Positions 37,634 through 46,289 of a stretch of DNA of 64,000 nucleotides are shown here, in pieces. Position 1 is the first letter of the stretch. Each line of letters begins with the position of its first letter. Both the position numbers and the translations under genes were made by a program. Under the pieces are notes generated by a model, which was not told where the DNA came from, made no database searches, and saw nothing but the letters and a program-made list of their open reading frames with translations. Source of the DNA: Streptomyces ferrugineus (GTDB lineage Bacteria; Actinomycetota; Actinomycetes; Streptomycetales; Streptomycetaceae); assembly GCF_015160855.1 (NCBI RefSeq), contig NZ_CP063373.1, positions 3,472,001 through 3,536,000 on the forward strand. The letters are read 5' to 3'.

Positions 37634-38638
37634 GTGCCGGTGCGTAAGTCTGAGAGCGGTCACGTCGGCCGCGGCAAGGGTGTCGGGCTGGGTCTGGCGA
37701 TCGGGTCGGCGGTCGCCTTCGGCGGTTCCGGTGTCGCGGCCAAGCCGCTGATCGAGGCGGGACTCGACCCGCTCCATGTGGTGTGGCTGCGGGTGGCCGG
37801 CGCCGCCCTCGTGATGCTGCCGCTCGCCGTGCGTCACCGTGCCCTGCTGCGCAGCCGTCCCGCGCTGCTCGCCGGGTTCGGCCTGCTCGGCGTGGCCGGG
37901 GTGCAGGCGTTCTACTTCGCCTCGCTGTCCCGCATACCCGTCGGCGTCGCGCTGCTCGTCGAGTACCTGGCGCCCGCACTCGTCCTCGGCTGGGTGCGGT
38001 TCGTGCAGCGGCGGCCGGTCACGCGCGCCGCGGCCGTCGGCGTGGTCCTCGCGGTCGGTGGCCTCGCCTGCGTCGTCGAGGTCTGGGCGGGGCTGAGCTT
38101 CGACGCCCTCGGACTCCTCCTCGCGCTCGGCGCCGCCTGCTGCCAGGTCGGCTACTTCGTCCTGTCCGACCAAGGCCGCGACTCCGCCGGCCAGGCACCC
38201 GACCCGCTCGGCGTCATCGCCTACGGCCTGCTGGTCGGAGCCGCCGTCCTGACCGTCGTGGCCCGCCCCTGGACCATGGACTGGCCGGTCCTCGCGGACA
38301 CCGCCCACATGAACGGCACGCCGGTCGCGGCCGCCCTGCTGCTGGCCTGGATCGTGCTGATCGCCACGGTGGTCGCGTACGTCACCGGCGTGGTCTCGGT
38401 ACGACGGCTCTCACCGCAGGTCGCGGGCGTCGTGGCCTGCCTGGAGGCGGTCATCGCGACCGTCCTCGCCTGGTTCCTGCTCGGCGAGCACCTCTCCGCG
38501 CCGCAGATCATCGGCGGGGTGGTCGTCCTGGGTGGGGCGTTCATCGCGCAGTCGTCCGCACCCGCCACTACCTCGGCCGAACCGGTGGCGAGCGGTGGCC
38601 CGGAGCGTGAGTTGTCCGCCCGCGGAAACGTGGCTTAA
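37634..38638 (+). CDS. EamA family (DMT) transporter
   Basis: 334 aa. Ten predicted membrane helices in two EamA repeats (starting GLGLAIGSAVAFGGSGVAAK and, second, GLLLALGAACCQVGYFVLSD). The repeats end with typical sequences LVEYLAPALVLGWVRFVQRR and LEAVIATVLAWFLLGEHLSA. It probably exports a small metabolite or amino acid; the substrate is unknown. The start is uncertain as no ribosome binding site is seen (GTG 37640 is also possible). Confidence 0.86.
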   Translation: MPVRKSESGHVGRGKGVGLGLAIGSAVAFGGSGVAAKPLIEAGLDPLHVVWLRVAGAALVMLPLAVRHRALLRSRPALLAGFGLLGVAGVQAFYFASLSRIPVGVALLVEYLAPALVLGWVRFVQRRPVTRAAAVGVVLAVGGLACVVEVWAGLSFDALGLLLALGAACCQVGYFVLSDQGRDSAGQAPDPLGVIAYGLLVGAAVLTVVARPWTMDWPVLADTAHMNGTPVAAALLLAWIVLIATVVAYVTGVVSVRRLSPQVAGVVACLEAVIATVLAWFLLGEHLSAPQIIGGVVVLGGAFIAQSSAPATTSAEPVASGGPERELSARGNVA

Positions 38639-38815
38639 GCTCCGCAATCATGCCTTCGACACTCGTTCTTCCGCCTCCGGCCGCCTGAGGCGGGCCCTCC
38701 GGAACATCGGCCCGGCAGTGCGCCGGGCCGGACGGTGCTGCCCGCAGACGAAGTCCACGGACCCCGCTGAGCCGGGCTCCTCCCAGAACTTCTGCATGTC
38801 TGCGGAGAACAACTC

Positions 38816-39772
38816 GTGTCGAACACCTCTGTCTCCGGCCTGCCCCTCGGGCGAGGCCTCATCTACCTGATCGTCGCCGGTGCCGCCTGGGGCACCGCGG
38901 GCGCGGCCGCCTCTCTGGTCTACCGGACCAGCGACATGGGGCCGATCGCCCTGTCCTTCTGGCGCTGCGCGGCCGGCTTCGTGCTGCTGCTCGGCGTCCA
39001 CCTCCTGCGTCCGCGGCCCCGGCGCACGATCTCCGAACCGCTCGCCCGCAAGGCGGTGCGGGCCGGCGCCACGGGTATCACGCTCGCCGTGTTCCAGACC
39101 GCCTACTTCGCCGCCGTGGAGGTCACCGGACTGGCCGTGGGCACCGTGGTCACCCTCGGCGCCGGTCCCGTGTTCATCGCGCTCGGCGCCCGGCTGACGC
39201 TGGGGGAGCGGCTCGGGCGCGGAGGCGTCGCGGCGGTGGCCGGTGCGCTCACCGGCCTCGTGGTGCTCACGCTCGGCGGCGGGGGCGCGACCGTACGGCC
39301 GTGGGGCGTGCTGCTCGCGCTCGTGTCCGCAGCCGGGTACTGCCTGATGACGCTGCTGGCCCGCAAGTGGGGCCGCGACGGCGGGACCGACGCCGCCGGC
39401 ACGTCCGTGTGGGCCTTCGCGGTCACCAGCCTGTGCCTGCTGCCGTTCGCCCTGGCCGAGGGGCTCCTGCCGCACGCCGCCGATCCGCTCCGGCTCGGCT
39501 GGCTGGTGGCGTACATCGCGACCGTCCCCACGGCTCTCGCGTACGCCCTCTACTTCGCGGGTGCGGCCGTCGTACGGGCGGCCACGGTGTCCGTGATCAT
39601 GCTGCTCGAGCCGGTCAGCGCGGCGGTGCTCGCCATCGTGCTGCTCGGTGAACACCTGACGGCTCCGACGCTCGCCGGCATCCTGCTGATGCTCGGCTCG
39701 GTCGCGGGCCTGGCGGTGGCCGAGACGCGCGGGGCGCGGCGGGAGCGGGAGGGCGAACCGCTGCCGGTGTGA
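38816..39772 (+). CDS. EamA family (DMT) transporter
   Basis: 318 aa, GTG start after GCGGAG. Ten membrane helices; repeat ends read [20 protein letters not shown] and [20 protein letters not shown]. Second EamA gene in a row on this strand, 177 bp after the first; the two are only distantly similar, so they are not a recent duplication. Substrate unknown. Confidence 0.87.
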   Translation: MSNTSVSGLPLGRGLIYLIVAGAAWGTAGAAASLVYRTSDMGPIALSFWRCAAGFVLLLGVHLLRPRPRRTISEPLARKAVRAGATGITLAVFQTAYFAAVEVTGLAVGTVVTLGAGPVFIALGARLTLGERLGRGGVAAVAGALTGLVVLTLGGGGATVRPWGVLLALVSAAGYCLMTLLARKWGRDGGTDAAGTSVWAFAVTSLCLLPFALAEGLLPHAADPLRLGWLVAYIATVPTALAYALYFAGAAVVRAATVSVIMLLEPVSAAVLAIVLLGEHLTAPTLAGILLMLGSVAGLAVAETRGARREREGEPLPV

Positions 39773-39779
39773 CGGCAGA

Positions 39780-39809
39780 GGGGTCCCACACCGCACGGTG
39801 CGGGACCCC
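39780..39809. terminator. Bidirectional terminator
   Basis: GGGGTCCC and GGGACCCC arms with further CACCG/CGGTG pairing inside, between the convergent EamA and PaiB genes. Confidence 0.75.
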
Positions 39810-39824
39810 TCAGCCCTCCTCGGC

Positions 39825-40457
39825 TCAGGCCGGGCGCCGCCGCAGCATGTGCTCGCGCGCGGCCGCGTCCCGCGCACCGGCCCGCCCCGCCAGCCGCCCC
39901 GCGATCCGGTCCTGGACCTCCGCCGTGCGCCGCCCGCCGAACTTGAACTTCGCGCGCACACCGGTCACTTCCAGCCGCAGCCCGCGAATACCCGACAGCA
40001 GCCTGCCGTACGGCACCTGCCCGACCGCCACCTCTGCCGAGCCGCCCTCCGGCTGGAAGTGGCCGACCTGGCGGCCCAGCAGCTCGGCCTTCTCGGCCGG
40101 GTCGTCCACGACGGTGGCCCGGCACCGGAGCTGGACAGCCGCGTAGAAGCTGGTCGGTGTGCCGTGCTCGGGCGGCTGTTCCGGCCCCGCCTGCCAGGGC
40201 CCGGGCACGAACACGTAGTCGTCGACCACGCTCAGCACGACCTCGGGGTTCGCCAGCAGCGCCGGCCACATCGGATGGGAGCGGGCCAGATGCGTGACCG
40301 CCTCACCGCGCGCGGTGTCGTACGCGAAGTGCAGCGGCTGGATGTGCGGCGGCTCGCCGTCCCCGCCGTTGACCGCGAGCTGCCCGAAGTCGTGGTCGTC
40401 CAGCCACCGCTGCCACTCGGCGTCGTCGCGGGGCGCGTCCCAGGGATGGATCAGCAT
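39825..40457 (-). CDS. PaiB-like FMN-binding split-barrel protein
   Basis: 210 aa from ATG 40457. Flavin-binding split barrel of the PaiB type: HIQPLHFAYD, VTHLARSHPMWPALL, SFYAAVQLRCRATVVDD and IRGLRLEVTGVRAKFKF. PaiB-type proteins were named as negative regulators but have no DNA-binding domain. The stop of the upstream PNPOx-like gene overlaps its ATG by one base (TGATG), so the pair is cotranslated. Confidence 0.8.
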   Translation of the reverse strand: MLIHPWDAPRDDAEWQRWLDDHDFGQLAVNGGDGEPPHIQPLHFAYDTARGEAVTHLARSHPMWPALLANPEVVLSVVDDYVFVPGPWQAGPEQPPEHGTPTSFYAAVQLRCRATVVDDPAEKAELLGRQVGHFQPEGGSAEVAVGQVPYGRLLSGIRGLRLEVTGVRAKFKFGGRRTAEVQDRIAGRLAGRAGARDAAAREHMLRRRPA

Positions 40458-41140
40458 CACAGGTCCGAGAGGTAGCCGGGGAGTTCGGTGCCGGGGGCGA
40501 GGCCGGGGTCGCCGACCGGCGTCGCGTAGCCCTTGCGCAGCGGGACGAGGCCGGCCCAGTGGGGGAGGGCGAGGTCCTCGGGCTCGTCGTTGACACCGCC
40601 GGTGCGCAGCTTGGCGGAGACCTCGGCGAGGTCGATGCGGATCACCGCGGTGGCGGCCAGCTCCTTCTTGTTGGCGGGCCGCGAGTCCCGGGAGCGGCCC
40701 GCCACCACATGGTCGACGAGCGCGTCCAGGGCGGTCCGCTTCTCCTCCGGGTCCGTCACGTCGTACGCGATGCCGTGCACCACCACCGACCGGTAGTTGA
40801 TCGAGTGGTGGAAGGCCGAACGGGCCAGGACCAGCGCGTCGACATGGGTGACGGTCAGGCACACCGGCAGCCCCGGGTCGGCCTCGCCGGTCATCCGCAG
40901 CGGGCGCGAGCCCGTCGAGCCATGGACGTAGAGCGTCTCCCCGACCCGCCCGAACAGCGTGGGCAGTACGACCGGTGTGCCGTCGCGGACGAAGCCGAGG
41001 TGGCAGACGTAGGCCTCGTCGAGGATCGCGTGCACCAGTTCCCTGTCGTACGACGCACGGTCCGCGGAGCGGGTGGGGACGGTGCGGTCGGTCGGCGGGT
41101 AGGCGTCGGACGGAGCCGTCGATTGCGTGGTCCCCTGCAT
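40457..41140 (-). CDS. Pyridoxamine 5'-phosphate oxidase-like FMN-binding protein
   Basis: 227 aa, ATG after AAGGAG. Split-barrel core: HAILDEAYVCHLGFVRDGTP, VVLPTLFGRVGETLYVHGST and SAFHHSINYRSVVVHGIAYD. Proteins like it bind FMN, heme or other cofactors and are often annotated as 5-nitroimidazole-reductase-like. The activity is uncertain. Divergent from the MocR regulator with only 29 bp between. Confidence 0.82.
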   Translation of the reverse strand: MQGTTQSTAPSDAYPPTDRTVPTRSADRASYDRELVHAILDEAYVCHLGFVRDGTPVVLPTLFGRVGETLYVHGSTGSRPLRMTGEADPGLPVCLTVTHVDALVLARSAFHHSINYRSVVVHGIAYDVTDPEEKRTALDALVDHVVAGRSRDSRPANKKELAATAVIRIDLAEVSAKLRTGGVNDEPEDLALPHWAGLVPLRKGYATPVGDPGLAPGTELPGYLSDL

Positions 41141-41152
41141 TGCGCTCCTTAT

Positions 41153-41164
41153 TGCACTAGTGCA
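41153..41164. promoter_or_regulatory. Operator between MocR and FMN protein genes
   Basis: Perfect palindrome TGCACTAGTGCA, within the near-palindrome ATTGCACTAGTGCATAAT, filling the 29-bp divergent gap. Probably the binding site of the adjacent MocR regulator. Confidence 0.7.
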
Positions 41165-41169
41165 TAATC

Positions 41170-42507
41170 ATGTTTGTGCTAGGAGAATATCGGATCGAAG
41201 GGCGAGGCGCAGCCGAGATCGCGGCGAGCGTCGAGCGCGCGGTGGGCTCGGGCGAGCTGGCGCCGGGCCAACTGCTTCCTCCCATGCGGGAGTTGGCGAC
41301 GGACCTCGGGGTGAATCCCAACACGGTCGCCGCCGCCTATCGCATCCTGCGCGAGCGCGGAGTGATCGAGACCGCGGGCCGCAGAGGGAGCCGGGTGCGG
41401 TCGAGGCCCGCCACGACCGGGCGCGAGTACGTCCGGGTGGACGTGCCCGAGGGCGTCCGCGACGTGGCGAGCGGCAACCCCGACCCGGCGCTGCTGCCGT
41501 CCCTGGCGAAGGCCTTCGCGGCCACGGCCGAACTGGCCGACCGGCAACCGGTGCTGTACGGGGACGATCCCGTGGACCCGGAGCTGGCGCGCATCGCACG
41601 GGCCCGGCTGGACGCCGACGGCGTACCGCAGGGGCCGCTGGCCGTCGCCTCCGGCTCGCTGGACGCCATCGAGCGCGTCCTGGTCGCCCACCTCAAGCCC
41701 GGGGACACGGTTGCCGTCGAGGATCCCGGCTGGGGCAGCCTGCTCGATCTGATCCCGGCACTCGGACTGCGCATGGCCCCCGTCGGGGTCGACGACGAGG
41801 GCCCGCTGCCCGACGACGTACGACGAGCCCTCGACTCCGGGGCGCGCGCCCTGATCGTGACCGACCGCGCGCAGAACCCCACCGGAGCCGTCGTGAGCGC
41901 CACACGCGCGCGTGCCCTGCGCTCCGCGCTGCGCCGGCACCCGGAGATCCTGCTGATCGAGGACGACCACGGGCACGGCATCGTCGACCTGCCCGTGCAC
42001 CCGCTGGCCGGCACCACCCACCACTGGGCCTTCGTCCGCTCGGTCGCCAAGGCGTACGGCCCCGACCTGCGCCTCGCCGTGCTCACCGGTGACGAGACCA
42101 CGGTGGACCGGGTGCGCGGACGGCAGCGGCTGGGCCCCGGCTGGGTGAGCCGGCTGGTGCAGCGGGCGGTGGTGCGGCTGTGGAGCGACGGCGCCGTGGA
42201 TCCGGCGACGGTGGCGGCGGCGTACGGCAGACGCCGCGCGCTGCTGCGGGAGGCGCTGGCCGAGCGGGGGGTGAGGGCGCACGGGGCCAGCGGCCTCAAC
42301 GTCTGGATCCCGGTCCCCGACGAGACGGGCGCCGTGTCCCGCCTGCTGCATGCCGGCTGGGCGGTGGCACCCGGGGCTCGCTTCCGCACGGCCGCTCCGC
42401 CCGGCATCAGGATCACCGTCTCGACGCTCAGGGAGGAGGAGGTCGCTCCCTTGGCGGACGCGGTGGCGACGGCGGTGGGTCCGGCACCGACGAGGCGTTA
42501 CGTATGA
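41170..42507 (+). CDS. MocR/PdxR-type GntR regulator with aminotransferase domain
   Basis: 445 aa. N-terminal GntR winged helix (ELAPGQLLPPMRELATDLGV, NPNTVAAAYRILRERGVIE), then a fold-I aminotransferase-like domain (about 95-445) with PLP lysine K294 in SVAKAYGPD and RAQNPTGAV. MocR proteins use bound PLP as effector and often regulate vitamin B6 or amine genes. It probably controls the divergent FMN proteins. ATG 41170 has no ribosome binding site, so the mRNA may be leaderless. Confidence 0.87.
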   Translation: MFVLGEYRIEGRGAAEIAASVERAVGSGELAPGQLLPPMRELATDLGVNPNTVAAAYRILRERGVIETAGRRGSRVRSRPATTGREYVRVDVPEGVRDVASGNPDPALLPSLAKAFAATAELADRQPVLYGDDPVDPELARIARARLDADGVPQGPLAVASGSLDAIERVLVAHLKPGDTVAVEDPGWGSLLDLIPALGLRMAPVGVDDEGPLPDDVRRALDSGARALIVTDRAQNPTGAVVSATRARALRSALRRHPEILLIEDDHGHGIVDLPVHPLAGTTHHWAFVRSVAKAYGPDLRLAVLTGDETTVDRVRGRQRLGPGWVSRLVQRAVVRLWSDGAVDPATVAAAYGRRRALLREALAERGVRAHGASGLNVWIPVPDETGAVSRLLHAGWAVAPGARFRTAAPPGIRITVSTLREEEVAPLADAVATAVGPAPTRRYV

Positions 42508-42513
42508 CCGGAG

Positions 42514-43503
42514 TTACGTATGACCAACGGGGCGACGGCCGACCTCTTGGGTGCTCTTTCGTCGCACCTGGGTAAGCGCGGCCCCCGCCAACACGATCAC
42601 CGCCCCCACCGGCGTCGACCAGGCAAGGGACTCGCCGAGCACGGCGACCCCCGCTGCCGTCGCGATGACCGGAATGAAATAGGTGACCATCTGAGCCGTG
42701 GTCGGCCCGACCTCCGCGACCAGCCCGTACTGAAGCAGCACCGCGACCCCGGTCCCCAGCGCCCCCAACGCCACGATCGCCAGCAACGGCACAACCGGCA
42801 CCCGCGTCGGCAGCGAGGTGAACAAGGGTGTGACAACGGCCAGTTGGACAGTCGCCAGCAACAACTGCGCACCGGTCAGCGACAGATGAGACTCACTCGC
42901 CCCCGCCAATGTCCGCCGCACGTATATCCAGCCGATCGGATAGCTCAAGGAGGCGAGTAGCGCCATGGCCGTCCCCGTGGCATCCAGGCCATGAAAGCCC
43001 TGCCACGCCCCCAGCACCGTCAGGACCCCGAGGAACCCGATCCCCAGCCCGGCCACCCGAACCCGCGTCGGCCGGTCCTCCGACAGCGCCACCATGGACA
43101 GGGCCATGCCCCACAGCGGTGAGGTCGCGTTGCAGATGCCCGCCAGCGTGGACGGAATGGTCAGCTCCGAGTACGCGAACAGCGAGAACGGCAGCGCGTT
43201 CAGCAGGAACCCGGCGACGGCGAGATGCCGCCACGTCCGCACCCCGCGCGGCAGCCGCTCCCGTTTCACCGCCATCGCGGCCGCCAGGATCGCCGTACCG
43301 AACACCAGCCGCCCCAGCGTGACCTGGAACGGCGCGTAGCCGTCGGTGCCCACCTTGATGAGCAGGAAGCTGAAACCCCAGATCAGGGAGAGGGCGGCGA
43401 AGCGCAGCCGCCAGTCGAGGCGGCCACGGGGACGAGGGCGGACGGCGGACGCGGCGGCGGCCGAGGCCGCGTCGCGAGAGGCGGTGGCGGTGGCGGTGGT
43501 CAT
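42514..43503 (-). CDS. EamA family (DMT) transporter
   Basis: 329 aa from ATG 43503. Ten membrane helices; first repeat LSLIWGFSFLLIKVGTDGYA, second LLASLSYPIGWIYVRRT, with a final FIPVIATAAGVAVLGESLAW. Third EamA gene of the region. It is divergent from a LysR regulator, which probably controls it, suggesting induction by its own substrate (inference). Confidence 0.88.
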   Translation of the reverse strand: MTTATATASRDAASAAAASAVRPRPRGRLDWRLRFAALSLIWGFSFLLIKVGTDGYAPFQVTLGRLVFGTAILAAAMAVKRERLPRGVRTWRHLAVAGFLLNALPFSLFAYSELTIPSTLAGICNATSPLWGMALSMVALSEDRPTRVRVAGLGIGFLGVLTVLGAWQGFHGLDATGTAMALLASLSYPIGWIYVRRTLAGASESHLSLTGAQLLLATVQLAVVTPLFTSLPTRVPVVPLLAIVALGALGTGVAVLLQYGLVAEVGPTTAQMVTYFIPVIATAAGVAVLGESLAWSTPVGAVIVLAGAALTQVRRKSTQEVGRRPVGHT

Positions 43504-43525
43504 GGCAGCAACGATGCCGCCCCCG

Positions 43526-43569
43526 ATCTCGTAGCACAATCGAGTTTTTGCGCTCGATATCTCGTAGCA
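43526..43569. promoter_or_regulatory. LysR-type operator region
   Basis: Direct repeats ATCTCGTAGCA at 43526-43536 and 43559-43569 flank the inverted repeat ATCGAG-N8-CTCGAT (43539-43558). It fills the 74-bp gap between the divergent EamA and LysR genes. Confidence 0.65.
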
Positions 43570-43577
43570 TTGCTTAC

Positions 43578-44480
43578 ATGTTGAATCTGGAGCGCCTCCG
43601 TACCCTCGACGCCCTCGCCCGGCACGGCTCGGTCAGCGGTGCCGCCGAGGGGCTGCACATCACGACGTCGGCCGTGTCGCAGCAGATGTCCAAGCTGGAG
43701 CGGGAGGTCGGCCAGCGGCTCCTCGCCAAGAACGGCCGGGGCGTGCGGCTCACCGACGCCGGGCGGCTGCTCGCCGAGCACGCCGCGCGCATCCTGTCGC
43801 AGGTCGAGCTGGCCCAGGCCGATCTGGAGGCGCAGCGCGGGCAGGTGGTCGGCGAGCTGCGGCTGGTCGCGTTCCCCACCGCCCTGCGCGGACTGTTCCC
43901 CGCCGCGCTCACCGAGTTGCGGGCCGACCATCCGGCGCTGCGGCTGCGCACACGCGAGCTGGAGCCCGAAAACGGGGTCGCCGCGGTGATCAGGGGCGAC
44001 GCGGACCTGGCCGTCGTCCTCGACTGGTACAACAAGCCCCTGCCGATGCCGGAGGGGCTCGCCAAGGCCCCGATCCTCGACGACCGAGTCGAGATCGCCA
44101 TGCCCGAGGGGCACCCGCTCGCCGACCGGCGTGAGGTCGACCTGGAGGACTTCGCGGGCGACGAATGGGTCGCCTGGCCCGAGGGCGAGTTCTGTCACGA
44201 GTGGCTGCTCTACACGCTGCGCTCCAAGGGCATCGAGCCCCGGATCGCCCACCGCGCCGAGGAGCACCACACCCAACTCGCGCTGGTCTCCGCCGGGTTG
44301 GGCGTGTGTGTCGCGCCCCGGCTGGGCCGTGACCCGATGCCGCTGGGCGTGCGGGCCGTGCCGGTGCGCAACCGGGTCCACCGGTACATCTACGCGGTGT
44401 GGCGCGCGGACGCCGACCGCCGCCCGTCGATCCGGGCGGCGGTCGAGGCCCTCCAGGCGGCGGCCGAGAAGGTCGGCTGA
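43578..44480 (+). CDS. LysR family transcriptional regulator
   Basis: 300 aa from ATG 43578. N-terminal helix-turn-helix (LRTLDALARHGSVSGAAEGL, HITTSAVSQQMSKLEREVGQ), then the substrate-binding domain with LVAFPTALRGLFPAAL and LVSAGLGVCVAPRLG. Divergent EamA gene is its likely target. It is followed by a convergent PPOX gene. Confidence 0.88.
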   Translation: MLNLERLRTLDALARHGSVSGAAEGLHITTSAVSQQMSKLEREVGQRLLAKNGRGVRLTDAGRLLAEHAARILSQVELAQADLEAQRGQVVGELRLVAFPTALRGLFPAALTELRADHPALRLRTRELEPENGVAAVIRGDADLAVVLDWYNKPLPMPEGLAKAPILDDRVEIAMPEGHPLADRREVDLEDFAGDEWVAWPEGEFCHEWLLYTLRSKGIEPRIAHRAEEHHTQLALVSAGLGVCVAPRLGRDPMPLGVRAVPVRNRVHRYIYAVWRADADRRPSIRAAVEALQAAAEKVG

Positions 44481-44510
44481 GGGTCGCCCGCGACGACCGA
44501 GGGCGTCAGG

Positions 44511-44978
44511 TCACACCGACCCCAGCTTGCGGAAGTCCCAGGACACGATCTTCTCCGGCGTCAGCCGTATCCACGCGTGCCGGCCGTCGTGCGGCATCTC
44601 GTCGAGGCCGAAGTTCTTGCGGGCGAACAGCGTCTCGGGGACGTCGAGTTCGGCGCGCAGCTCGCCCACGCGCGGGATCTCGCCCACGAACTCGACGGTG
44701 CCGGACAGCTCGACGCCGCGCAGCTGCTCGTACTCCTCGCCCGTGTCGATCACGATCGCGATCCGCGGATCGCGCCGCAGCTCGGTCCACCGCTTGCTGC
44801 GGACCACCGAGTACAGCCACAGCGAGTTGCCGTCCCAGGCGAACCACAGGGCGCTGACGTGCGGGAAGCCGTCGGCGGACACCGTGGCGACCCGGCAGGT
44901 GCGCTGGCTGGTGAGGAACTCGTCCAGCTCACCGGGCGTCATCATGATCTTCCGGCCCCGGCGCTGAGTGACGGTCAT
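44511..44978 (-). CDS. Pyridoxamine 5'-phosphate oxidase family (F420/FMN-binding) protein
   Basis: 155 aa, ATG start. Split barrel with ELDEFLTSQRTCRVATVSAD, GFPHVSALWFAWDGNSLW, VVRSKRWTELRRDPRIAIVI and the C-terminal PEKIVSWDFRKLG. Actinobacterial proteins of this type usually bind F420 or FMN and reduce unsaturated substrates. The substrate is unknown. It is distinct from the pair at 39.8-41.1 kb. Confidence 0.83.
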   Translation of the reverse strand: MTVTQRRGRKIMMTPGELDEFLTSQRTCRVATVSADGFPHVSALWFAWDGNSLWLYSVVRSKRWTELRRDPRIAIVIDTGEEYEQLRGVELSGTVEFVGEIPRVGELRAELDVPETLFARKNFGLDEMPHDGRHAWIRLTPEKIVSWDFRKLGSV

Positions 44979-45003
44979 ACGGCCCCCTCTTCTCTCACGT
45001 CGT

Positions 45004-45025
45004 GTCAGAGGAGAGATCCTCTGAC
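45004..45025. promoter_or_regulatory. Inverted repeat upstream of PPOX gene
   Basis: GTCAGAGGA-gaga-TCCTCTGAC, flanked by CACGTCGT and CATCACGTC. 25 bp before the PPOX start on the minus strand. Looks like a regulator operator; regulator unknown. Confidence 0.55.
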
Positions 45026-45060
45026 ATCACGTCAGAAAAGGATGAGTCGTCTCACGTCCA

Positions 45061-45117
45061 CACGCAATGGTGGCTCCGTCCTCACGCGATGGTGGTTCCG
45101 TCCTCACGCGATGGTGG
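45061..45117 (+). repeat. 22-bp tandem repeat, three copies
   Basis: CACGC(A/G)ATGGTGG starts at 45061, 45083 and 45105, with (C/T)TCCGTCCT between copies, giving a 22-bp period. The last copy runs into TACGCT, a possible -10 element, 40 bp before the isochorismatase-like start. Confidence 0.7.
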
Positions 45118-45160
45118 CTACGCTCGCCCGCCCACACCGCCGTAGGGCACAGGGGGACCC

Positions 45161-45811
45161 ATGCCGCCGTACGCCGAATTGAGCGCCCTTCTCGACCCCG
45201 CCACCACCGTCCTGCTCACCGTCGAGTGCCAGCAGGGCGTCGTCGGCCCGGACAGCGCGCTGCCCGAACTCGCCAAGGAGACGCGGGACTCGGGCGCCCT
45301 CGCCAACGTGGCCCGGCTGGTGGCCGCGGCCCACGAGAGCGGCGTCCAGGTGATGCACGCGATAGCCGAGCGCCGGCCCGACGGCCACGGCGCGAGCCGC
45401 AACGCCCGCCTCTTCCGGGCCGCCGAACGGCTCCCCGTCCAACAGCTCCGCGGTACCGAGGCGGTACGCGTGGCGGCGCCGATCGAGGTCGCCGAGGAGG
45501 ACCTGGTGGTACGGCGGCTGCACGGGCTGTCGCCGATCCAGGGCACCGATGTCGACGCCCTGCTGCGCAACCTGGGCTGCCGCACCCTCGTGATCACCGG
45601 TGTGTCGGCCAACGTGGCCGTCCCCAACGCCGTGTTCGACGCCGTCAACCGCGGCTACACGGCCGTCGTGCCCACGGACGCCATCGCGGGGGTGCCTTCC
45701 GACTACACCCCCGCGATGATCCGCAACACCCTCGCATTGGTCGCCACGGTCGCGACCACGGACGAGGTGCTGGGCTGTCTGGGGCGTCCGCGCGGGGTCA
45801 GGCCAGCGTGA
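45161..45811 (+). CDS. Isochorismatase-fold protein lacking the catalytic triad
   Basis: 216 aa. Clear isochorismatase/cysteine hydrolase fold (VLLTVECQQGVVG, VMHAIAERRPDG, LVITGVSANVAVPNAVFDAV). But the three catalytic residues are changed: the aspartate of the first strand is E22, the lysine position reads R118/R119 in VVRRLHG, and the nucleophile cysteine of GVxxNVCV is A153. It therefore should not act as a cysteine hydrolase. A binding or regulatory role is possible. Its 3' end overlaps the convergent Rieske gene by 14 bp. Confidence 0.82.
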   Translation: MPPYAELSALLDPATTVLLTVECQQGVVGPDSALPELAKETRDSGALANVARLVAAAHESGVQVMHAIAERRPDGHGASRNARLFRAAERLPVQQLRGTEAVRVAAPIEVAEEDLVVRRLHGLSPIQGTDVDALLRNLGCRTLVITGVSANVAVPNAVFDAVNRGYTAVVPTDAIAGVPSDYTPAMIRNTLALVATVATTDEVLGCLGRPRGVRPA

Positions 45812-46289
45812 TCGAGTCGCCCGACACGCTGATCTGCTTGGCCTCCAGCGGCTGGGTCGCGGGCCCCTTCTTCACGCTGCCGTCGAGGACGGAGAACTGG
45901 CTGCCGTGACAGGCGCAGGAGATGGTGTCCCCCGCGAGGTCCTTCATCGGGCACTTCTGGTGCGTGCAGATCGTCGAGAAGGCCTTGAAGTCGCCGGCCG
46001 CCGGCTGCGAGACGACCACCTTCTCGTCGGTGAAGACCTTGCCGCCGCCCTCCGGGATGTCGGCGGTCTTCGCGAGGGCCGCACCTCCGGCGCCCGCGTC
46101 GGCGGACGAACCGCCCCCCGCCTCGGTGGTCGCGCCGCCGGCGGCGGCGCCCTGCTCGGTGGACGAGCCGGACGCCTCGTCGTCCGATCCGCACGCGGTC
46201 AGCGCAGCGGTGAGCCCCGCGGCGCCGACCACCGCCACGACGGTACGGCGGCTGGGTCCCGACGCCGACTGAACTGATTCGCTGGTCAT
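45798..46289 (-). CDS. Tat-exported Rieske [2Fe-2S] lipoprotein
   Basis: 163 aa from ATG 46289 (GGAAGGAA upstream). A twin-arginine signal (SRRTVVAVVGAAGLT) ends in lipobox LTAC. A Ser/Gly/Ala linker (40-75) follows, then a Rieske domain with ligands in CTHQKC and CACHGSQF. Probably a cell-surface electron-transfer protein. No partner oxygenase or cytochrome gene is adjacent. Confidence 0.88.
   Translation of the reverse strand: MTSESVQSASGPSRRTVVAVVGAAGLTAALTACGSDDEASGSSTEQGAAAGGATTEAGGGSSADAGAGGAALAKTADIPEGGGKVFTDEKVVVSQPAAGDFKAFSTICTHQKCPMKDLAGDTISCACHGSQFSVLDGSVKKGPATQPLEAKQISVSGDSITLA

Noticed and set aside
45061..45117. CRISPR-like short repeats
   Set aside because: Only three 22-bp units with no unique spacers.
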